From Bacteroidales bacterium (GTDB taxonomy: Bacteria; Bacteroidota; Bacteroidia; Bacteroidales; Bacteroidaceae): DNA of 64,000 bases. The notes beneath the pieces are model-generated. The model searched no databases. It saw only the letters and a list, made by a program, of their open reading frames with translations, and had not been told where the DNA came from. The DNA lies in assembly GCA_030528715.1 (NCBI GenBank), contig JAUMYJ010000002.1:62001-126000 (forward strand). Reading direction: 5' to 3'. Shown piece by piece: positions 17,975 through 27,768 of this stretch (positions within the stretch are counted from its first letter, which is position 1; every line of letters starts with the position of its first letter). A program made the position numbers and the translations under genes.

Positions 17975-19162
17975 ATGAGAAAAATTTTACTCCTCGTTGC
18001 TGTAGCTGCTAGTGCAGTGGCAGCTAATGCCCAAGAACGTTTAGCTCAAAGCAAGTTCTTCGACAATTGGTCAATTGGTATTAATGCTGGTGCCGCCACA
18101 CCTACGACGAATTACAGCTTCTTCAAGAACGCTCGTCTATCTTATGGTGTAGAGTTACGCAAGGACTTCTCACCTGTCTTTGGTTTGTCAATCGGTGCTC
18201 AGGGCTATACTAACAGCGCCTCTCGTGTAGCTGGCGTAGCAGACTTACACAATGCCTTTACCACCTTTACAGGTAAAACCGCTATTGACAATGCTAAGTA
18301 CCGTGTGGCTGGTAACTTTAACCTCTCTAACATGCTCTTCGGCTACAATGGCCGTCCTCGCACGTTTGAGGTAGAAGCTGTTGCTGGTGCTGGCTTAACG
18401 CACGTATATAGCGGTGTTGCTAAGAATGCTGATGCCTTCCAAGCAGACTTCGGTCTTAACTTCTTATTTAACCTTGGTGCTAGCCGCGCTTGGGCTGTGA
18501 AGTTTAGCCCTACAATTGGCTACACCGTATTCGACGAAATCGCTACCATCAATGGTGCTGACCTCAACATCAATAAGAGCGTAATTGAAGCTAACCTTGG
18601 CTTTGTATATCGCTTCAAGAACAGCAATGGTGCTAACCACTTCACACTCGAAGCTTGCAAGAAGGTAGACGAAGAAGGCTTGAACGCTACAATCAACAAC
18701 CTCCGTGGCCAACTCAACGGCAAGGCTGGCGAGCTCTCACAAGCTCAGGCTCAAATCCGCACACTACAACAACAGCTTAACGAAGCTCGCAACCAAAAGC
18801 CTGCTACAAAGACCGTGGTTGAAACCAAGTCTACACGCACGCTCGAATCAATGGTACACTACCGTATTGGTCAGTCTGTCATCGATGCTTCGCAAATGCC
18901 TAACGTAGAGCGCGTAGCTATCTACCTCAAAAAGAACCCAACAGCTAAGGCTATCGTACGTGGCTATGCGTCAACAGATGGTAGCGCTGCTATCAATAAG
19001 AAACTCTCTATCGCTCGTGCCGAAGCTGTGAAGACTGCACTCGTGAAGAAGTACAAGATTGCTGCCGACCGCATCACGACTGAAGGTCAAGGTGCCGTAG
19101 AAATGTTCGAACAGCAAGAATGGAACCGCGTGAGCATCACAACTATCGATGCTGGTAAGTAA
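17975..19162 (+). CDS. OmpA-family outer-membrane protein, paralog 1
   Basis: About 395 residues starting MRKILLLVAVAASAVAANAQ, a signal peptide cleaved after Ala-Asn-Ala. An N-terminal beta-barrel (residues about 30-215, KFFDNWSIGINAGA to VYRFKN) is followed by a Gln/Glu-rich coiled coil (NATINNLRGQLNGKAGELSQAQAQIRTLQQQL). The C-terminal OmpA peptidoglycan-binding domain contains VRGYASTDGSAAINKKLSIARAEAVKTAL. The architecture matches the Porphyromonas Pgm6/Pgm7 trimeric OmpA-like proteins, which anchor the outer membrane to peptidoglycan. A TTG-started form 12 nt upstream (17963) is possible, but the ATG leads directly into the signal peptide. It is followed by its own terminator and a paralog. 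Confidence 0.92.
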   Translation: MRKILLLVAVAASAVAANAQERLAQSKFFDNWSIGINAGAATPTTNYSFFKNARLSYGVELRKDFSPVFGLSIGAQGYTNSASRVAGVADLHNAFTTFTGKTAIDNAKYRVAGNFNLSNMLFGYNGRPRTFEVEAVAGAGLTHVYSGVAKNADAFQADFGLNFLFNLGASRAWAVKFSPTIGYTVFDEIATINGADLNINKSVIEANLGFVYRFKNSNGANHFTLEACKKVDEEGLNATINNLRGQLNGKAGELSQAQAQIRTLQQQLNEARNQKPATKTVVETKSTRTLESMVHYRIGQSVIDASQMPNVERVAIYLKKNPTAKAIVRGYASTDGSAAINKKLSIARAEAVKTALVKKYKIAADRITTEGQGAVEMFEQQEWNRVSITTIDAGK

Positions 19163-19191
19163 ACCAAAGCACGATAGTCGCTAAAACACTC

Positions 19192-19226
19192 ATAGGCAGC
19201 TGTGTCGCTTAGACATAGCTGCCTAT
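19192..19226 (+). terminator. Terminator after ompA paralog 1
   Basis: A 15-bp stem (19192-19206 with 19212-19226, one G-U pair), 5-nt loop and downstream TTTA. It separates the tandem ompA genes into two transcripts. Confidence 0.75.
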
Positions 19227-19283
19227 TTTATATTGAGCTTAATGCGATGATTGTGTCCATTCAGTTACATTTTAAGGGTACAC

Positions 19284-19314
19284 TTGGTACTATACGAAAT
19301 TATTGCTAATTTTG
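19284..19314 (+). promoter_or_regulatory. Promoter of ompA paralog 2
   Basis: TTGG (19284-19287), 19 nt, then TAATTTTG (19307-19314): a good -33/-7 pair of the Bacteroidetes primary sigma factor, about 92 nt before the start codon. The long leader could hold regulation. Confidence 0.6.
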
Positions 19315-19406
19315 CAGTAGATATACTAGAACTTATCCCCCCTACTTGTACTGAGTACTTAGCGGTGTGGAGATGAATAGACAAATATATTCAAAACAAA
19401 TTGATA

Positions 19407-20651
19407 ATGAAGAAGTTTTTATTTCTCGTAGCTGCTGTTGCCAGCACTTTTACAGCTACTGCACAAACTTTAGAAAAGGTAGGTCAGTATTACTACCACA
19501 AAGACGAAGCACGTACACTCTATAAGAGCAAGTTCTTCGACAATTGGTCGGTAGGCCTTAACGTTGGTGCACAAACACCTACACTCAACCATGCTTTTTT
19601 CAAGAATGCTAAGCCTTCATTTGGCGTTGAACTCCGCAAGGATTTCTCACCACTCTTTGGTGTTTCAGCACAAGTGCAAGCTTATCTTAATGGCGGCCCT
19701 ATTGGCAATGGTATGCGTGATGCTTTCGTAGGAAAGCCTTATAACATTGGCAGCTTTGGCAAGCAAGCTATTGACAACGTAAAATATACGCTCAATGGTA
19801 ACCTCAGCCTTTCTAACCTTTTCGGCGGCTACCTTGGCCGTCCACGCACGTTTGAGCTCGAAGCTAAGGTAGGTGGTGGCTTCCTCCACACTTATGCTGG
19901 TGCTGCCAAGGACAATGATGCCTTCTTCGTAGATCTTGGTGCTAATTTCTTATTCAACCTTGGCGAAAGCCGCGCTTGGACTATTAAGCTATCTCCTTCG
20001 ATTGGCTACTTTATCGACCCTACCAGCCGTGCTATGCTTGATGAAGGTGACCTAAACCTCAATCGCAGTGCCGTAGAGTTGCAAGCAGGGCTAGTATACC
20101 ACTTCGGTACAAGCTATGGGCGTCATCACTTTGCCTACGCTAAGAAAAACAACGTAGACGAGGCTAGTCTAAATGCTACAATCAACGACCTACGCAATCA
20201 ACTCAATGCCAAGCAAGGCGAAATCGCACCATTACAACAGCAAGTACGTACACTCCAACAGCAAGTAAACGAGCTACGCAACCGCAAGCCCGAAGTGGTG
20301 CAGGTAGAAAAGAAGACCGACAAGCGCAGCATTGAGTCAATGGTACACTATCGCGTAAACTCTACTGTAATTGATGCGTCACAAGTGCCCAATGTAGAGC
20401 GTGTAGCTGTTTACCTTAAAAAGTATCCTAACGCTAAGGCACACATCGTAGGCTACGCCTCGGTAGAAGGTCCTGCACAAAATAATATGCGCCTCTCTAT
20501 CGGTCGTGCTAATGCCGTAAAGGATATGCTCGTAAAGAAGTATAAGATTGCAGCTAGCCGCATTACAGTAGAAGGTCCTGGTACAACACAAATGTTCCAA
20601 CTCAATGAGTGGAATCGTGTAAGCATCACTACCATCAACGAAAGTAAGTAA
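19407..20651 (+). CDS. OmpA-family outer-membrane protein, paralog 2
   Basis: About 414 residues starting MKKFLFLVAAVASTFTATAQ (signal peptide). A barrel domain (SKFFDNWSVGLNVGAQTP to YHFGTSYGRHHF) leads to a coiled coil (NATINDLRNQLNAKQGEIAPLQQQVRTLQQQVNEL) and the OmpA C-terminal domain (HIVGYASVEGPAQNNMRLSIGRANAVKDML). It is clearly homologous to the gene just upstream and even more similar to the one at 46364-47632, from which it differs mainly in the barrel loops. It has its own promoter and terminator. Confidence 0.92.
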   Translation: MKKFLFLVAAVASTFTATAQTLEKVGQYYYHKDEARTLYKSKFFDNWSVGLNVGAQTPTLNHAFFKNAKPSFGVELRKDFSPLFGVSAQVQAYLNGGPIGNGMRDAFVGKPYNIGSFGKQAIDNVKYTLNGNLSLSNLFGGYLGRPRTFELEAKVGGGFLHTYAGAAKDNDAFFVDLGANFLFNLGESRAWTIKLSPSIGYFIDPTSRAMLDEGDLNLNRSAVELQAGLVYHFGTSYGRHHFAYAKKNNVDEASLNATINDLRNQLNAKQGEIAPLQQQVRTLQQQVNELRNRKPEVVQVEKKTDKRSIESMVHYRVNSTVIDASQVPNVERVAVYLKKYPNAKAHIVGYASVEGPAQNNMRLSIGRANAVKDMLVKKYKIAASRITVEGPGTTQMFQLNEWNRVSITTINESK

Positions 20652-20688
20652 GCACTATAAATACACACTTAGTTCGTGCTTACGAATT

Positions 20689-20730
20689 AAAAACTTGGTG
20701 CCTATCCCAATGGATAGACACCAAGTTTTT
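20689..20730 (+). terminator. Terminator after ompA paralog 2
   Basis: A 19-bp stem with one mismatch (20689-20707 with 20712-20730), 4-nt loop and U-rich tail. Confidence 0.8.
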
Positions 20731-20759
20731 GTTTTCGCTTGTATTAAGGTGGTACAGTC

Positions 20760-20791
20760 TTTGTATAGCTCATGTTTTTGTTGTAATTTTG
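20760..20791 (+). promoter_or_regulatory. Promoter of tatD
   Basis: TTTG (20760-20763), 20 nt, TAATTTTG (20784-20791): a full match to the Bacteroidetes consensus, 82 nt before the tatD start. Confidence 0.65.
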
Positions 20792-20873
20792 TGCCAACAC
20801 CACATACGCTATACTAGCGTGAGCGCAATATACACTATACGCTCGTTTTAGGCTATTACTTTACTTTTTACGT

Positions 20874-21680
20874 ATGCATACCACACGCTATATAGACACC
20901 CATTGTCATCTTTACGATGAGCAGTTTGACGCCGATCGCTCACTAGTAATAGCTCGTGCCAAGGCGGCTGGCTGTATAGGTATCTGCCTACCTAATGTAG
21001 ATGCCACCACTATCGATCCTATGCTAAGCCTTTGCAAAGCATACCAAGGTTTTATATTCCCCATGATGGGGCTACACCCCACAGAGCTTCCCACCGACCC
21101 ATGGCCACTTTTAGACCGCATGGAGGAGGCTTTAGCTGCCCCCAATGCCCCATACATCGCTGTGGGTGAAGTGGGGATTGACCTCTATTGGGACACCTCA
21201 CGCCAAGACGAGCAGATAGCTGTATTGCGTCATCAAGCCAACTGGGCCGAACGCTACAATCTACCACTAATGATACACACACGTAACGCACATCGCGAGG
21301 TCGTAGACACATTGCTACCATGGGCAGACAAGGTTGCAGGCATATTCCATTGCTTTGGTGGTACGGCCGATGAAGCGCACGAATTACTAACGCGTTTTCC
21401 CAACTTTTGTCTAGGCATTGGTGGCGTGAGTACTTTTCGTAAAGGCGAGGTTGCGGGCATTTTAGCTGCCCATGTACCTTTGGAGCGTTTAGTACTCGAA
21501 ACCGACGCCCCTTACCTTGCCCCTGTGCCTTATCGTGGTCAGCGCAATGAGCCCGCCCATCTACCCTTAGTATTACATGCGCTGGCTACGGCCTATGACA
21601 CAACACCTCAACACATCGCTACCCAAACTACTGCCACAGCCCAACGCCTCTTTCGCTTGCCTGCACTACCTAGCGCTTAA
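20874..21680 (+). CDS. TatD family metal-dependent hydrolase (DNase)
   Basis: A 268-residue TIM-barrel hydrolase. The metal ligands are visible: YIDTHCHLYDEQF at the N-terminus, VGEVGIDLYWD (Glu, near residue 98), MIHTRNAHREVVD, FHCFGG and ETDAPYLAP near the C-terminus. TatD enzymes are Mg-dependent 3'-5' nucleases linked to DNA fragmentation and oxidative damage repair. It has its own promoter and a following terminator, so it is probably monocistronic. Confidence 0.92.
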   Translation: MHTTRYIDTHCHLYDEQFDADRSLVIARAKAAGCIGICLPNVDATTIDPMLSLCKAYQGFIFPMMGLHPTELPTDPWPLLDRMEEALAAPNAPYIAVGEVGIDLYWDTSRQDEQIAVLRHQANWAERYNLPLMIHTRNAHREVVDTLLPWADKVAGIFHCFGGTADEAHELLTRFPNFCLGIGGVSTFRKGEVAGILAAHVPLERLVLETDAPYLAPVPYRGQRNEPAHLPLVLHALATAYDTTPQHIATQTTATAQRLFRLPALPSA

Positions 21681-21734
21681 GCACAAGGTATTGTTCCAAG
21701 TTTTAGTACACTTATCCCGTGTCTATATACATAC

Positions 21735-21772
21735 GTACCACGCTAGGAAACATGTGTTTCCTGGCGTGGTAC
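21735..21772. terminator. Bidirectional terminator tatD/flavodiiron
   Basis: An 18-bp stem (21735-21752 with 21755-21772) with a 2-nt centre, between convergent genes. Confidence 0.75.
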
Positions 21773-21825
21773 AATACTTTGAGCGTAGCTCTATGTAAGG
21801 CAGTGTTTACTATACAGAGACATAC

Positions 21826-23034
21826 TTAGTCTATCGTACGCTCGTCAGCCAAGATAGCCTCACCTAGGCAACGACCGAGTTCGTAAGCCTTGTCTAAGAT
21901 ATCTTGACGCGCCCCTTGCTTAAACTCGATGTGTTCGCCTACAACTTCGAGACCAATTTGCTCAGTGTACTCTTGCAATAGGCTAGCGGCCTTACCAGCC
22001 CATGTGAAGCCACCAAAGAAGGCCGTAGGGTGATTTTTAACTTCACGACCTACTAGCTTACGCATGAAGTCGTCAATAGGGGGGTATAGACCAAGGTTGT
22101 AAGTTGGTGCACCGATGGCCAAGCCATTAAAACGATAAACATCGGCCAACACCATTGATGGGTCGCTCTCGGTAGCATCGTGTACACGAATTTTTTTTAC
22201 ACCAGCATGTGAAGCACCACGAATGATTTGCTCAGCCACTTTAAGTGAGTTGCCATACATTGAGCCAAAGACTACAACCAGCCCTTTCTCCCAGCGTGCG
22301 GTGGCGAGATTGGCATAGAAATCCCAAATCATTTTGCAGTTGTCACCCGTCCATACAGGGCCGTGTGTGCTACAAAACATTGTAAAAGTGTGACCTAGCT
22401 TTTCGATTTTGGCAAACGAACGTACAGCTGTTGTACCATATTTACCTAAGATACACGCATAGTATCGGCGTACTTCTTCAAGCGTATCTTCGATATCTAT
22501 CATGGTATCGAGAGGGCCGCCATTAACCGCGCCAAAGGCACCAAATACATCACCCGTGAAGGCCACTTGCTCAGCCACATCGAAGGTAATCATAGTTTCT
22601 GGCCAGTGCATCATAGGTATGAGGCAGAAGTTAAGTTTGTGGTGCCCGAGTGATAGCTCAGACTTGTCGTCTACCACAACGGCATCCGAGCAATCTACCT
22701 CGTAAAAGCCCTCTATCATCTCAATGGTTTTCTTATTGCCCACGAGACGCATGTTGGGGTAATGGTATTTAAGGATGCTGAGTGACCCCGAGTGGTCGGG
22801 TTCCATGTGATTGACAATGAGGTAATCTACCGCACGGTCACCAATGATGCGCTTAATGTTGTCTATCAAGTCATCGCAGTAGCAAATGTCTACACTATCG
22901 ATAAGGGCTACCTGCTCGTCGTCAATAAGGTAGGCGTTGTAGGCTACGCCTTTTTTGAGCGACCACATACGCTCAAAACGCTCCAAGCGGCGGTCGTTCA
23001 CGCCTACATAGTGAATTTTACCTCTAAGGTGCAT
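21826..23034 (-). CDS. Flavodiiron protein (A-type flavoprotein)
   Basis: A 402-residue soluble enzyme with an N-terminal metallo-beta-lactamase-like diiron domain and a C-terminal flavodoxin domain. Diiron ligands are visible in VNHMEPDHSGS (H-x-E-x-D-H, near residue 80), the HWPETM region, TGDVFGAFG (Asp) and STHGPVW (His). The FMN-binding loop is VVFGSMYGNSLKVAEQI near residue 256. These proteins reduce O2 to water or NO to N2O, protecting anaerobes from oxygen and nitrosative stress. No rubredoxin domain is fused. It lies 52 nt upstream of the purN stop and could be co-transcribed with it. Confidence 0.93.
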   Translation of the reverse strand: MHLRGKIHYVGVNDRRLERFERMWSLKKGVAYNAYLIDDEQVALIDSVDICYCDDLIDNIKRIIGDRAVDYLIVNHMEPDHSGSLSILKYHYPNMRLVGNKKTIEMIEGFYEVDCSDAVVVDDKSELSLGHHKLNFCLIPMMHWPETMITFDVAEQVAFTGDVFGAFGAVNGGPLDTMIDIEDTLEEVRRYYACILGKYGTTAVRSFAKIEKLGHTFTMFCSTHGPVWTGDNCKMIWDFYANLATARWEKGLVVVFGSMYGNSLKVAEQIIRGASHAGVKKIRVHDATESDPSMVLADVYRFNGLAIGAPTYNLGLYPPIDDFMRKLVGREVKNHPTAFFGGFTWAGKAASLLQEYTEQIGLEVVGEHIEFKQGARQDILDKAYELGRCLGEAILADERTID

Positions 23035-23086
23035 AGATGTAAGGATTATAGTGGGTTATTATTATCGTGTAGCGGGAGGGCTTTCA

Positions 23087-23668
23087 TTAGCCTAGGGCTT
23101 CGAGTGAGGCGAAATAGTTGGCCACTACGATAGGGAAGTCACGATATTCGAGCTGGTGTACTTTCTCGGCCACTTGTTCGGGTGTATCAGTGGGCAGCAC
23201 CTCTACGGTAGCTTGATGTAGGTGTGTGCCGTGGTCGTAGTGTTCGTCCACAAGGTGTATGGTAATGCCTGTTTGGTGTTCTTTGGCAGCTACTACGGCC
23301 TCGTGCACATGCATGCCATACATACCCTTACCACCATATTGGGGGAGTAGGGCAGGGTGTATATTGATGATGCGATTAGGAAAAGCTTCTACAAGGTAAG
23401 GCGGTACAAGGAGTAAAAAGCCTGCTAGCACAATGCCCTCTACGGCATATGCTCGGAGTAACGTGAGGGTATGCTCTGCTTGTAAAAAGTCGGTTTTGGG
23501 CAGATATACGGCTGGCACACCCAAGCGCTCGGCACGTGCCACCACACCAGCATCGGCACGGTTGTAACAGATTACAGCAACCTCAATGGCATTGCCCTTG
23601 CGGCTTTCTTCGATAATACGCTCTGCATTACTGCCTGAGCCCGAAGCAAAAATAGCAATTCTCGTCAT
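23087..23668 (-). CDS. purN: Phosphoribosylglycinamide formyltransferase
   Basis: A 193-residue enzyme that transfers formyl from 10-formyl-THF to GAR in purine synthesis. The start chosen is the ATG at 23668, giving MTRIAIFASGSGSNAERI, the GAR-binding loop at the very N-terminus as in the family. The catalytic residues are in IINIHPALLPQYGGKGMYG (Asn, His) and VDEHYDHG (Asp). Length is normal. It lies directly upstream of the flavodiiron gene on the same strand. Confidence 0.93.
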   Translation of the reverse strand: MTRIAIFASGSGSNAERIIEESRKGNAIEVAVICYNRADAGVVARAERLGVPAVYLPKTDFLQAEHTLTLLRAYAVEGIVLAGFLLLVPPYLVEAFPNRIINIHPALLPQYGGKGMYGMHVHEAVVAAKEHQTGITIHLVDEHYDHGTHLHQATVEVLPTDTPEQVAEKVHQLEYRDFPIVVANYFASLEALG

Positions 23669-23968
23669 ATAGCTATTGGAGTAATAAGCGTAGCATACGC
23701 CATTACACGTACGCACCTCAATGGCACACACGTATGATAATGGTGCAAAGATACTATTTTATTTTTAGTTGTGCACGCTTTTGTTGGCAGTAATGGGCAT
23801 TTTTTGCAATGTAGAGTGTACATTTTTCTTGCTATCGAGCATATTCCTTGCTTTACAAGAAAGGGCTCGATAGCTGGAGCTACTATTGTGCGACGTAGCT
23901 ACCACCTTAGACAATCGGTGCTTTGGGAAGGAGGTACTAAACACATTTTGGAGCGTAGACACATCACC

Positions 23969-24553
23969 CTAGCGTACACCAACAAAGGCCGTCTCTTCCA
24001 CAGCACCTACGGGAAAGTTATAGGTGCGCTCACTACCATGAGTGCGCACAAGCACTTCGTACTGAATAGTATCGGTGGCGTTGGGAAAAATAAAATCTAT
24101 TGCACTACGCTCGTAGCGTGCCTCACGTGTAAATTTACCTTTGGTCATTTGCCCTATGGCTGCTGGCTGCTCCATCCAATCTCGGCCGTGAGTCATCAGT
24201 AGGTAATAAGTGCCAGGGCGTATTTGGCTTACCTCAGTGATTGTGCCTGCTTCGGCAAAAATATAGCGCTGACACGTGCTGTCTTCGGCCGAAATGATTT
24301 TTATGGCCATCGCGCTCATACCTGGTTCTAGGTTAATGAGAAAGGAGTTGTGCGTGAGGCCACGCTTGCTGTATACGCCATAGTGTTCGGGCATATCGCC
24401 AGGTTTGGGTGCTGTTTTTACCCAGCCACTGTCAGCCAGTGCCTGCTGCTCGGGCGTAAAATGTGCTTGTTTTTGCCACCCATTGCCACACGATAAGGCA
24501 AGGCAAGCTGTGAGCATCAGTGTAAAGAGCAAACAATATCGTCGATGTGCCAT
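23969..24553 (-). CDS. Hypothetical lipoprotein
   Basis: A 194-residue exported lipoprotein: signal segment LLFTLMLTACLALSCG with a lipobox (ALSC, Cys at 22). The mature part has alternating beta-type sequence (HNSFLINLEPGMSAMAIKIIS, GTYYLLMTHG) and no recognised domain. A minus-strand TAACTTTG box (24591-24584) lies 31 nt upstream, which supports both expression and the start codon. The 23,669-23,968 stretch downstream has no gene. Confidence 0.75.
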   Translation of the reverse strand: MAHRRYCLLFTLMLTACLALSCGNGWQKQAHFTPEQQALADSGWVKTAPKPGDMPEHYGVYSKRGLTHNSFLINLEPGMSAMAIKIISAEDSTCQRYIFAEAGTITEVSQIRPGTYYLLMTHGRDWMEQPAAIGQMTKGKFTREARYERSAIDFIFPNATDTIQYEVLVRTHGSERTYNFPVGAVEETAFVGVR

Positions 24554-24583
24554 CGTGGTGTTATATACGTCGTTTTAGTGTAG

Positions 24584-24591
24584 CAAAGTTA
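24584..24591 (-). promoter_or_regulatory. -7 box of the lipoprotein gene
   Basis: TAACTTTG on the minus strand fits TAnnTTTG and is 31 nt from the start codon at 24553. Confidence 0.55.
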
Positions 24592-24781
24592 CAATTTTGT
24601 TTTTGCATAATAATCTTTTTCGTGTACGAATTTTATAGTTTTTACCCATTCTCAGTAAGAAAGTGTTGAGACAAACTACTGAGCCTATTTGCACTAAGAC
24701 CTACCGTTTTTCGAAAAAAGTCTGCCAATCATTTGGTACTTCAATCAAATTTCGCTATAATTGCAACTCCTAACGACACAC

Positions 24782-24789
24782 TAAATTTG
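24782..24789 (+). promoter_or_regulatory. -7 box of ppdK
   Basis: TAAATTTG lies 28 nt before the ATG at 24817. It argues against the longer reading frame that would start at 24733. Confidence 0.5.
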
Positions 24790-24816
24790 TTACACACGTC
24801 TAAATACACAACCGAT

Positions 24817-27537
24817 ATGACACAGGTGAAACGCGTTTACCACTTTGGTGGTGGATATGCCGAGGGCGATAGCTCTATGCGCAACTTACTCGGTGGTAAG
24901 GGAGCCAATCTAGCCGAGATGAACCTTATAGGCGTACCTGTCCCCCCAGGTTTTACGATCACTACCGACACGTGCAACGACTACTATGCTTTGGGGCGCG
25001 ATGAGGTCATTCGTATGCTGCGACCTGAGGTCGAGGTGGCCATAGCACACGTAGAGCACCTCATGAACAGCCGCTTTGGCGATGCAACCAACCCACTGCT
25101 CGTGTCAGTGCGCTCAGGTGCACGTGCCTCTATGCCAGGTATGATGGACACAATCCTCAACCTTGGCATTAACGACCAAGTAGCCGAAGGCCTGATAAAG
25201 AAAACCAATAACCCACGTTTCGTTTACGACGCCTATCGTCGCTTCGTACAAATGTATGGCGATGTCGTAATGGGGCTTAAACCCGTCAACAAGGAAGATA
25301 TTGACCCCTTTGAAGAAATTATCGAGGCTGTCAAGGCTAGCCGTGGCATTCATCTTGACAACGAGCTTACGGTGGCCGATTTGCAGCTTTTGGTACAACG
25401 CTTCAAAGCCGTCATTAAGGAGAAAACTGGGCGTGAGTTTCCCACCAACCCTGTGGAGCAGCTTTGGGGAGCTATCTGTGCCGTGTTCAATAGCTGGATG
25501 AACGAGCGCGCCATACTCTACCGCAAGATGGAAGGCATACCTGCCGAGTGGGGTACGGCCGTCAATGTGCAAGCTATGGTCTTTGGAAACATGGGCGAGA
25601 CTTCGGCCACGGGGGTATGTTTCAGTCGTGATGCTGCCACTGGCGAAGACCTCTTTAATGGCGAATGGCTCATCAATGCACAAGGCGAAGACGTTGTAGC
25701 AGGTATTCGCACACCACAGCAGATTACCAAAATAGGCTCACAACGCTGGGCACAGCTGCAAGGCATAAGCGAGGAAGAGCGCCTTGCCAAATATGCCTCG
25801 ATGGAAGAGCTCATGCCCGAAATGTATGCACAGCTTGATGCTACGCAGCAGCGCTTAGAAGACCACTACCACGACATGCAAGACATGGAGTTTACCGTGC
25901 AAGAGGGTAAGCTATGGTTTCTTCAAACGCGCAATGGCAAGCGTACGGGCTCTGCCATGGTCAAGATAGCCATGGATTTACTCAAACAAGGCAGTATTGA
26001 CGAGGCTACGGCATTACAACGCTGTGACCCTGCCAAGCTAGATGAGCTCTTGCACCCCGTATTTGACAAAGAAGCCGAACGCAAGGCCAAGCCACTCACG
26101 CAAGGCCTACCCGCCTCACCAGGTGCAGCGAGTGGACAAATCGTATTTTTTGCCGACGAAGCCGAAGCATGGCACAAGGCTGGCAAGCGTGTGATACTCG
26201 TACGTATAGAAACCTCCCCCGAAGATTTGGCAGGTATGGCCGCTGCCGAAGGTATCCTCACGGCCCGTGGTGGCATGACTAGTCATGCCGCAGTAGTAGC
26301 ACGTGGTATGGGCAAGTGTTGCGTGTCGGCAGCTGGTGGGCTTGTAATAGACTATAAGAGCCGCACACTGAGTGTTGATGGCCAAGTCTATAAAGAGGGA
26401 GACTACATCTCGCTCAATGGCTCCAACGGCTTTGTCTATGCAGGGCAGCTACCTACACAGTCGGCCGAAATATCAGGTGACTTTGCTGCGCTTATGGCCC
26501 TGTGCGACAAGCATACACGCATGGCAGTACGCACCAATGCCGACACACCACACGATGCCGAGGTGGCTCGCCAATTTGGCGCTAAGGGTATAGGATTGTG
26601 TCGTACGGAGCACATGTTTTTCGAGGGCGATAAAATCTTGGCCATGCGTGAGATGATACTTGCTACTACGGCCGAAGACCGTCGCAAGGCACTGGCTAAA
26701 CTACTCCCCATACAGACAGAAGACTTCAAGGGTATATTCCGTGCGATGAATGGTTTGCCTGTCAATGTACGCCTACTTGACCCACCACTGCACGAGTTCG
26801 TACCACACGATGCTAAAGGGCAAGCCGAGCTTGCCACAGTGTTGGGTGTAGACGTCACGGTCATTAAGCAGCGTGTAGATGCACTCCATGAGCAAAACCC
26901 TATGCTCGGCCATCGTGGCTGCCGTCTAGGCAATACTTATCCCGAGATTACACAGATGCAAACACGGGCTATCATTGGCGCAGCCGTCGCCTTAAAACAA
27001 GAGGGGCTAAACCCCATGCCCGAAATCATGGTGCCACTCACTGGCGTTAAGGCCGAGTTTGAGCTGCAAGAGGCACTCATCCGCGCAGAGGCCGAAGCCA
27101 TTTTTGCTGCCGAGGGTGTACGTGTAGACTATAAGGTCGGCACGATGATAGAGATACCACGGGCTGCGCTCATTGCCGATCAAATTGCTGAGCGTGCCGA
27201 GTACTTTTCGTTTGGCACGAACGACCTAACACAGCTCACCTATGGCTACTCACGCGATGATATCGCAACATTCTTGCCTACCTACCTCGAAAAGAAGCTC
27301 TTGCCCGTAGATCCCTTCCAAGTGCTAGACCAAGAGGGCGTAGGCCAGCTCGTAGAGCTAGCCGTGGCACGTGGTCGCACCACAAAGCCCACTTTGAAGT
27401 GTGGCATCTGTGGTGAGCATGGTGGTGAGCCTTCGTCAGTAAAATTCTGCCACACTACGGGGCTTGACTATGTGAGCTGCTCACCTTTCCGTGTGCCTAT
27501 TGCACGCTTAGCTGCGGCACAAGCAGCTATGGCATAG
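24817..27537 (+). CDS. ppdK: Pyruvate, phosphate dikinase
   Basis: A 906-residue enzyme interconverting pyruvate, ATP and Pi with PEP, AMP and PPi. The N-terminal nucleotide-binding domain begins GGKGANLAEMNLIGVPVPPGFTIT. The central phospho-His domain contains ARGGMTSHAAVVARGMGKCCV (His near residue 485). The C-terminal PEP/pyruvate TIM barrel shows GIGLCRTEHMFF, FGTNDLTQLTYGYSRDD and KCGICGEHGG. I place the start at 24817 (MTQVKRVYHFGGG) because the family begins there and a -7 box lies just upstream. It works in anaerobic glycolysis/gluconeogenesis and appears monocistronic. Confidence 0.96.
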   Translation: MTQVKRVYHFGGGYAEGDSSMRNLLGGKGANLAEMNLIGVPVPPGFTITTDTCNDYYALGRDEVIRMLRPEVEVAIAHVEHLMNSRFGDATNPLLVSVRSGARASMPGMMDTILNLGINDQVAEGLIKKTNNPRFVYDAYRRFVQMYGDVVMGLKPVNKEDIDPFEEIIEAVKASRGIHLDNELTVADLQLLVQRFKAVIKEKTGREFPTNPVEQLWGAICAVFNSWMNERAILYRKMEGIPAEWGTAVNVQAMVFGNMGETSATGVCFSRDAATGEDLFNGEWLINAQGEDVVAGIRTPQQITKIGSQRWAQLQGISEEERLAKYASMEELMPEMYAQLDATQQRLEDHYHDMQDMEFTVQEGKLWFLQTRNGKRTGSAMVKIAMDLLKQGSIDEATALQRCDPAKLDELLHPVFDKEAERKAKPLTQGLPASPGAASGQIVFFADEAEAWHKAGKRVILVRIETSPEDLAGMAAAEGILTARGGMTSHAAVVARGMGKCCVSAAGGLVIDYKSRTLSVDGQVYKEGDYISLNGSNGFVYAGQLPTQSAEISGDFAALMALCDKHTRMAVRTNADTPHDAEVARQFGAKGIGLCRTEHMFFEGDKILAMREMILATTAEDRRKALAKLLPIQTEDFKGIFRAMNGLPVNVRLLDPPLHEFVPHDAKGQAELATVLGVDVTVIKQRVDALHEQNPMLGHRGCRLGNTYPEITQMQTRAIIGAAVALKQEGLNPMPEIMVPLTGVKAEFELQEALIRAEAEAIFAAEGVRVDYKVGTMIEIPRAALIADQIAERAEYFSFGTNDLTQLTYGYSRDDIATFLPTYLEKKLLPVDPFQVLDQEGVGQLVELAVARGRTTKPTLKCGICGEHGGEPSSVKFCHTTGLDYVSCSPFRVPIARLAAAQAAMA

Positions 27538-27717
27538 ATTGTAGCTATTCTTATGATGTAGGGGGCTGTGCTATCGTGTAGTGGTAGTGTAGCCCTCTAC
27601 ACTTTGCCACCTAGCTCTATGCCTACTATATACGACACCCAACTGCCAGTGGGAGCTAATGCTATCTAAATCAAGGCTTTTAGTTAGATTTAGAATTCTT
27701 TTTACTCCCCCCTAAAC

Positions 27718-27768
27718 GCTACTTCATCAAGATGGCGTATGTGCACTATCCTGATGAGGTGGCTTTTT
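27718..27768 (+). terminator. Strong intrinsic terminator
   Basis: A 16-bp stem with three mismatches or wobbles (27718-27733 with 27748-27763) directly followed by TTTTTG. It lies 180 nt after ppdK, so it ends either a read-through transcript or a separate small RNA. Confidence 0.75.

Noticed and set aside
23771..24202. 143-residue plus-strand frame overlapping the lipoprotein gene
   Set aside because: No supported start, signal or domain; the opposite strand has a lipobox, promoter and coherent protein.
24733..24816. 28-residue N-terminal extension of pyruvate phosphate dikinase
   Set aside because: A -7 box lies inside it, the residues do not fit the family, and the ATG at 24817 leads directly into the conserved start.
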